NCBI GenBank assembly: GCA_938023775.1
Contig: CALJDB010000064.1
Location: 1-9,030 of the forward strand
DNA from: an uncultured Clostridia bacterium
GTDB taxonomy: Bacteria > Bacillota > Clostridia > Oscillospirales > Oscillospiraceae
DNA: 9,030 bases
Reading direction: 5' to 3'
Made by a program: the position numbers and the translations under genes. Shown here piece by piece: positions 5,033-9,030 of this stretch; the first letter of the stretch is position 1; each line of letters starts with the position of its first letter. The notes under the pieces were generated by a model. It did no database searches and was not told the origin of the DNA. It saw nothing but the letters and a program-made list of their open reading frames with translations.

Positions 5033-6220
5033 TTACCTCCCGTTTTCCTCCAGCCAGCGCATCGCGAGCGCGGCGAACACCGCCGCGCCGACGGGCAGCG
5101 CCGCCTCGTTATAGACCACATGCGGATTGTGTCCGCCAAACTGGAAGCCCTCCTCGCGCGAGCCGAAGCCGAGGTTCAGCAGCGCGCCGGGAACGGCGTC
5201 CGTCACATGATAAAAGTCGTCTCCCGCGCCGAAGCTGCGGTCCGTGAGCTCCACATGCTCCGCGCCGATCGTCTCCGCCGCCCAAGCCGCGAAGCGTTCG
5301 GTCAGCGCTGGGTCGTTGTAGGGCGCGCCGAGGCAGTGGTCGTGCGTGACCTCCGCCTCCGCGCGGAACGCCGCGGCGACGTGCCGTGTGATCTCCTCTA
5401 CGCGGGAGAGGAGGAAGTCCCATTTTTCCCGATCCGGCGCGCGGAGCGTGACGCCCAGAAGCGCCTCGCCCGCGACGGAGTTCGCGGTCGTGCCGCCCGC
5501 CATCGTGCCGGTCAGGATGATGTCCGCCTCGTCGCTCGGCACCTCGCGCGCGATCACGGACTGGAACGCGAGGTTGAGCATGGATGCGACGGTCAGCGCG
5601 TCGACGCCGCGCCAGCTCGCCGCGCCGTGGGCGCTGCGCCCCCGGATGCGGATCGTCACGCCGCCGACAACGCGGCCGTACTGCCCGCGGATGCAGCGCA
5701 GCGTCCCCGTGCGCGAGCCGGGCATCAGCACCGAGGTGTGCAGCGCGAGCGCGGCGTCCACCTTGGGGTCCGTGAGCAGTCCGTCGGCGAGCATATCCGC
5801 CGCGCCGAGCCCGACCTCCTCGCCGGGCTGGAACATCAGCTTCACCGTGCCGCGCAGCTCGGACTCGTGCGCTTTCAGCAGCTTTGCCGCGCCGAGCAGC
5901 ATAGCGGGGTGGCAGTCGTGACCGCAGGCGTGGCAATTGCCGTTTTCCGCGGCGAAGGGCAGACCGCTCTCCTCCCGCATGGGCAGCGCGTCCATGTCCG
6001 CGCGCAGCAGGATGCAGGGCGCGCCCGCGCCGATCACGGCGGTGACGCCGCTTTTGCCGCTGCGCCGGGGCTCAATGCCGCTCTCGCGCAGGCGCTCCAT
6101 GATAAACGCCGCCGTCCGCGGCGTCTCCAGCCCGACCTCGGCGAGGCGGTGAATCGAGCGGCGGTTTTCCGTGATCTCTGGAGCGAGCGCATTTGCCTCG
6201 TTCAGAAGGCCGTTTTTCAT
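5033..6220 (-). CDS. M20D-family amidohydrolase (hippurate / N-acyl-amino-acid hydrolase-like)
   Basis: This 395-residue metalloenzyme should cleave the amide bond of an N-acylated amino acid or related conjugate in the cytoplasm. Motifs: LLRADMDALPM (71-81), CHACGHDCH (96-104) with metal-ligand residues C99 and H101, FQPGEE (130-135) with the catalytic/ligand glutamates E134-E135, H161, GRSAHGA (194-200) in the lid domain, and FGGHNPHVVYNE (361-372) with H364 as the last ligand. Length and the Cys ligand place it in subfamily M20D (hippuricase, IAA-amino-acid hydrolase, AbgA/B-like) rather than the di-zinc peptidases such as PepT. AGGAG lies 6 bases before ATG 6220. Its stop overlaps the esterase ribosome site. 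It sits downstream of a dipeptide-type ABC transporter, a common pairing for imported peptides or aminoacyl conjugates. The exact substrate cannot be told from sequence. Confidence 0.92.
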   Translation of the reverse strand: MKNGLLNEANALAPEITENRRSIHRLAEVGLETPRTAAFIMERLRESGIEPRRSGKSGVTAVIGAGAPCILLRADMDALPMREESGLPFAAENGNCHACGHDCHPAMLLGAAKLLKAHESELRGTVKLMFQPGEEVGLGAADMLADGLLTDPKVDAALALHTSVLMPGSRTGTLRCIRGQYGRVVGGVTIRIRGRSAHGAASWRGVDALTVASMLNLAFQSVIAREVPSDEADIILTGTMAGGTTANSVAGEALLGVTLRAPDREKWDFLLSRVEEITRHVAAAFRAEAEVTHDHCLGAPYNDPALTERFAAWAAETIGAEHVELTDRSFGAGDDFYHVTDAVPGALLNLGFGSREEGFQFGGHNPHVVYNEAALPVGAAVFAALAMRWLEENGR

Positions 6221-6245
6221 AATTTACTCCTGTTCTTGTCCGATA

Positions 6246-6297
6246 AAACCGAAAACACCGGGGCGGACGAGTCCATCCGCCCCGGATGATTCGGTTT
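6246..6297 (-). terminator. Nested hairpin after the ABC ATPase; terminator or attenuating element
   Basis: CCGGGGCGGA (6258-6267) pairs perfectly with TCCGCCCCGG (6276-6285), and an outer pair AAACCGAA / TTCGGTTT (6246-6253, 6290-6297) can close around it. On the minus strand the strong stem is followed by TGTTTTCGGTTTTATC, a broken U-rich tract. It lies between the dppF-like stop (inside the outer arm) and the amidohydrolase start 76 bases away. I see no clear promoter in the gap, so partial read-through that lowers expression of the two hydrolases is likely. Confidence 0.6.
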
Positions 6298-7255
6298 ATA
6301 TAGCTTCGTTTATTTCCCTGACTCTACAGCAGGACACGAAGTGTCCCGGCTTGACCTCCTCAAGCTGCTGCGGCGCATTGCACGCCTCCGCCGCGAAGGG
6401 GCAGCGGGCGGCGAAGCGGCAGCCGGGCTTGGGGTTCACGGGGTTCGAGATCTCGCCGCGGAGCAGGATGCGTTCTTTCTTGTGGTGGACGTCCACGGAC
6501 GGGATTGCGCTCAGCAGCGCCTGTGTATAGGGATGGAGCGGGTGCTCAAAGAGCTCGTCGGATTCGCTTGTCTCCACGAGCTGACCGAGATACATGACCG
6601 AGATGTCGCGCGAGATGAAGCGCACGACGGAGAGGTCATGCGTGACGAACATATACGTCAGCTTATACTCCTCCTGAAGGTCCTGCAAAAGATTCAGGAC
6701 CTGCGCCTGAATGGAGACGTCGAGCGCGGATACCGGCTCGTCGCAGACGATGAACTTCGGATTCATGGCGAGCGCGCGGCCGACGGCGACGCGCTGGCGG
6801 CGTCCGCCGTCCATCTCGTGGGGGTAAGCCATGCGCAGCCGGCGCGCAATGCCGACGAGGTCCATAAGCTCGATGATCTTGGTGTCCAGCGTTGCCTTTG
6901 TCGCGCCGCCGGAGCGGAGCAGCACCTCGCTCAGCGTGTCCTCAACGGTAAAGCGCGGGTTCAGCGAGGAAAACGGGTCCTGAAAGATGATCTGGAGGTC
7001 CTCGCGCAGCTTCGTGAGCTCGCGCGGGGAGACCTTCGTGATGTCGCGGCCCTGATAGAGGATCTGACCGCCGGTGGGCTCGAGCAGATGGATGATCGTG
7101 CGCCCGAGCGTGCTCTTGCCGCAGCCCGATTCGCCGACGACGCCCATCGTCGTGCCCTCTTCAAAGCGCATGTTGACGTCGTCAACAGCGTGCAGCAGCC
7201 CGCCGGACACGTCGAAATATTTTTTGAGACCCTTGATCTCAACAAGTGCAGACAT
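6296..7255 (-). CDS. Peptide ABC transporter ATP-binding protein (DppF/OppF type) with variant signature motif
   Basis: This 319-residue ATPase is one of the two motor subunits of a dipeptide/oligopeptide/nickel-type importer. Walker A is GESGCGKST (41-49), Q-loop Q92, Walker B FIVCDE (168-173) and the H-loop is H206. The ABC signature reads MDGGR (148-152) instead of LSGGQ: the serine that contacts the nucleotide gamma-phosphate is aspartate. The C-terminal oligopeptide-transporter extension has HPLHPYTQALL (238-248) and cysteines at 279, 285, 292 and 309/310, a spacing that in related OppD proteins can hold an iron-sulfur cluster. Start ATG 7255; AAGGAGG lies inside the last codons of the preceding ATPase gene, which ends 6 bases upstream, so the two are translationally coupled. 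I believe the DGGRRQR variant recurs in Clostridial OppF homologues, which would make this a functional subtype rather than a broken gene. Confidence 0.93.
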   Translation of the reverse strand: MSALVEIKGLKKYFDVSGGLLHAVDDVNMRFEEGTTMGVVGESGCGKSTLGRTIIHLLEPTGGQILYQGRDITKVSPRELTKLREDLQIIFQDPFSSLNPRFTVEDTLSEVLLRSGGATKATLDTKIIELMDLVGIARRLRMAYPHEMDGGRRQRVAVGRALAMNPKFIVCDEPVSALDVSIQAQVLNLLQDLQEEYKLTYMFVTHDLSVVRFISRDISVMYLGQLVETSESDELFEHPLHPYTQALLSAIPSVDVHHKKERILLRGEISNPVNPKPGCRFAARCPFAAEACNAPQQLEEVKPGHFVSCCRVREINEAI

Positions 7256-7261
7256 TCTGAC

Positions 7262-8263
7262 TCAGCCCTCCTTCTTCTCCGCCAGCTCGCGGACGCGGCG
7301 GCAGCGGCAGGTGTGGGTCCCGCCGAGGTCCTCAAGCTCTACGGCGCCGGTTTTGCACTCCTCCGTCGCATAGGGACAGCGGGGGTGGAACTTGCAGCCC
7401 TCCGGCAGATGCGCCGGGTTCGGCATCATGCCCGCAATGGGGTGGAGGCGCTTCTCGCCCTTCGCCATGTGCGGCAGCGAGCCGAACAGTCCGAGCGTGT
7501 AGGGGTGGGTCGGGTGGTCGAAGATCTCGAATTTGTCGCCGTATTCGACGATCTCGCCGGCGTAAATGACCGCGACGCAGTCGCAGGTCTCCGCCACGAC
7601 GCCGAGGTCGTGGGTGATCAGGATCATGCTGGTGCCCTGCTGCGCCTTCAGCGTTGCGATCATGTCGAGCACCTGCGCCTGAATGGTGACGTCGAGCGCG
7701 CTGGTGGGCTCGTCGGCGAGGAGCAGGTCCGGCGCGCAGGCGAGTGCGATGGCGATGACGACGCGCTGCTTCATGCCGCCGGAGAACTGGTGGGGATAGT
7801 CGCGGCTGCGGCCACGGGGAATGCCGACCATCTCGAGCATCGCGGCGGCGCGGTGGCGCGCTTCATGGAGCGAGCAGCCGGCGTGCTTGCGGATACCGTC
7901 CGCAATCTGATCGCCGACGCGCATGGTGGGGTTCAGCGCGGTCATCGGATCCTGGAAGACCATGGATATCCGCTTGCCGCGGATATGGCGCATCTCGTGC
8001 TCCGAGGCGGTCAGCAGGTCCTGTCCCTCAAACCAAATCTCGCCGCCGCGGACGCGGGCGGGCGGATTCGGCAGGATGCGCAGGATGGATTTTGCGATGG
8101 TGGTTTTGCCCGCGCCGGTCTCGCCCACGAGACCGAGGGTCTTGCCGCGTTCGAGCTCAAAGCTCACGCCGTTCACCGCCTGAATGACCTCCTTGCCGGA
8201 GGTGTATTCCACGACAAGGTCGCGGACGGAGAGAAGGGCGCTTCTTTCGGTCGATTCGTTCAT
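7262..8263 (-). CDS. Peptide ABC transporter ATP-binding protein (DppD/OppD type)
   Basis: This 333-residue subunit is the partner ATPase. Walker A is GETGAGKT (47-54), Q-loop Q104, signature FSGGMKQ (160-166), Walker B LLLADEP (180-186) and H-loop H218. The signature is canonical here, unlike its partner. The oligopeptide-family C-terminus is present ([15 protein letters not shown], 249-263) and is followed by [17 protein letters not shown], with cysteines 290, 296, 303 and 319/321 that resemble the iron-sulfur site reported for OppD. Start ATG 8263 has AAAGGAG 10 bases upstream, and the gene follows the permease by 18 bases. In a heterodimer the good signature of this subunit would complete the ATP site bound by the Walker A of the DppF-like partner. 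Energises import of a peptide-like solute across the cytoplasmic membrane. Confidence 0.94.
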   Translation of the reverse strand: MNESTERSALLSVRDLVVEYTSGKEVIQAVNGVSFELERGKTLGLVGETGAGKTTIAKSILRILPNPPARVRGGEIWFEGQDLLTASEHEMRHIRGKRISMVFQDPMTALNPTMRVGDQIADGIRKHAGCSLHEARHRAAAMLEMVGIPRGRSRDYPHQFSGGMKQRVVIAIALACAPDLLLADEPTSALDVTIQAQVLDMIATLKAQQGTSMILITHDLGVVAETCDCVAVIYAGEIVEYGDKFEIFDHPTHPYTLGLFGSLPHMAKGEKRLHPIAGMMPNPAHLPEGCKFHPRCPYATEECKTGAVELEDLGGTHTCRCRRVRELAEKKEG

Positions 8264-8281
8264 TGCGTTTTCTCTCCTTTC

Positions 8282-9030
8282 TCAGTTTTTCAGCTTGGGG
8301 TCCAGCGCGTCGCGCAGACCGTCTCCGAAGAGGTTCAGCGCAAGCACAAAGATCGCCATAAACAGGCCGGGGAACAATATCTGATAGGGGTAGTGGCGGA
8401 TGACGGTGTTCGCCTCGGAGATCATCGCGCCCCACTCCGGGGAGGGCGGGCGAACGCCGAGGTTGATGAAGCTGAGGTTCGCCGCCATCATGATCGTGCC
8501 GCCGACGCCCATCGTGGACGAGACGATCAGCGGGGAGATCGTGTTCGGCAGAATGTGGACGAACATCAGCTTGGCTTTGGAGCAGTTCGTCGCCTGCGCC
8601 GCCTCGACATATTCGAGCTTGCGCTGGCTCAAAAACTGGGCGCGGACGAGACGGCTGTTGAGCGTAATGCGCCCGATGCCGAGGGCGATAATTGTCTCGC
8701 CGAAGCCGGTGCCGAGGACGATGGAGATGATGACGGCGAGCAGCATGGACGGGATCGCCTGCATCAGATCGCCGAAGCGCATGATGAGCTCCTCCACCCA
8801 GCCGCCGAAATAGCCGGCGAGACAGCCCAGAATAACGCCGAACACCAGTCCGAGCGCGACCGCGCCAAGCCCGATGCCGAGGGAATAACGTGTGCCGACG
8901 AGCAGACGGGTCAGAATGTCGCGGCCGTAGTTGTCCGTGCCGCACCAGTGTGCCGCGCTGGGCATCTGATTTTTCTCCGCAAGGTTGAATTCCGCGTAGT
9001 TATAGGGGGTCAGAACCGGCGCGAGGACGG
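8282..9030 (-). CDS. Peptide ABC transporter permease (DppC/OppC type), N-terminus outside the window
   Basis: 248 codons are present, running off the right edge. The visible protein starts in VLTPYNYAEFNLAEKNQMPS, followed by the DppC hallmark HWCGTDNYGRDILTRLLVGTR. It then has about five hydrophobic segments: YSLGIG to AGYFGG, MLLAVIISIVLG, a segment near IIALGIGRI, the region after the EAA loop, and ILFPGLFMAIFVLALNLFG. The cytoplasmic EAA loop reads YVEAAQATNCSKAKLMFVHI followed by LPN, with asparagine where the conserved glycine usually sits. It ends with GDGLRDALDPKLKN, the normal OppC tail. The missing part should be the first cytoplasmic stretch and membrane helix. The ATG at 8965 is internal, not the start. 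A DppB-like permease and a binding protein probably lie further right. The subunit forms half of the membrane pore for the imported peptide-like substrate. Confidence 0.93.
   Translation of the reverse strand, partial: VLAPVLTPYNYAEFNLAEKNQMPSAAHWCGTDNYGRDILTRLLVGTRYSLGIGLGAVALGLVFGVILGCLAGYFGGWVEELIMRFGDLMQAIPSMLLAVIISIVLGTGFGETIIALGIGRITLNSRLVRAQFLSQRKLEYVEAAQATNCSKAKLMFVHILPNTISPLIVSSTMGVGGTIMMAANLSFINLGVRPPSPEWGAMISEANTVIRHYPYQILFPGLFMAIFVLALNLFGDGLRDALDPKLKN

Noticed and set aside
3692..6289. An 865-codon open frame on the + strand
   Set aside because: It covers, in antisense, both the esterase and the amidohydrolase, whose catalytic motifs are intact. The composition (R, A, V, H, G rich) and lack of domains mark it as a shadow frame.

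Overview
The window comes from a GC-rich chromosome with Gram-positive habits: strong Shine-Dalgarno sequences (GGAGG, AGGAG), U-tract terminators, and the end of a ribosomal-protein operon next to a greA-type gene. Its proteins read like those of anaerobic Clostridia, probably an Oscillospiraceae-like gut bacterium. That placement is an inference from protein flavour and base composition, not from a marker gene. I see no insertion sequence, phage gene, CRISPR array, tRNA or rRNA.

Left end, + strand (1-1099): the last codons of rplQ (ribosomal protein L17) and a strong terminator. A near-consensus housekeeping promoter (TTGAAA, 17 bp, TATAAT) then drives greA. Directly after greA lies a small protein that looks like an Sm/SH3-type beta barrel. 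Its reading frame stays open upstream through a perfect transmembrane-plus-basic segment that has no ordinary start codon. A symmetric hairpin with A and T tracts (1074-1099) ends this unit and also the converging gene on the other strand.

Middle, - strand (1100-3600): a nucleotidyltransferase-fold protein with a helical C-terminal domain, then a UbiD-family decarboxylase that closely resembles LpdC, the catalytic subunit of gallate decarboxylase. The decarboxylase has its own terminator and a plausible promoter, with a tandem 9-bp repeat carrying two TATACT boxes. Upstream of it, about 170 bp holds four separate inverted repeats and no gene.

Right end, - strand (3584-9030): an apparent operon read right to left. 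It starts with dppC-like permease (cut by the window edge), dppD-like and dppF-like ATPases, then, after a hairpin, an M20D amidohydrolase and a type-B carboxylesterase. Gene gaps are short (18, 6, 76 and 6 bases), and several Shine-Dalgarno sequences lie inside the preceding gene. The logic is uptake of small peptides or acyl-amino-acid conjugates followed by amide and ester cleavage in the cytoplasm. The next gene downstream can decarboxylate an aromatic acid. Together these suggest salvage or detoxification of conjugated dietary phenolic acids. Every enzyme family is known; the combination and the substrate are inference.
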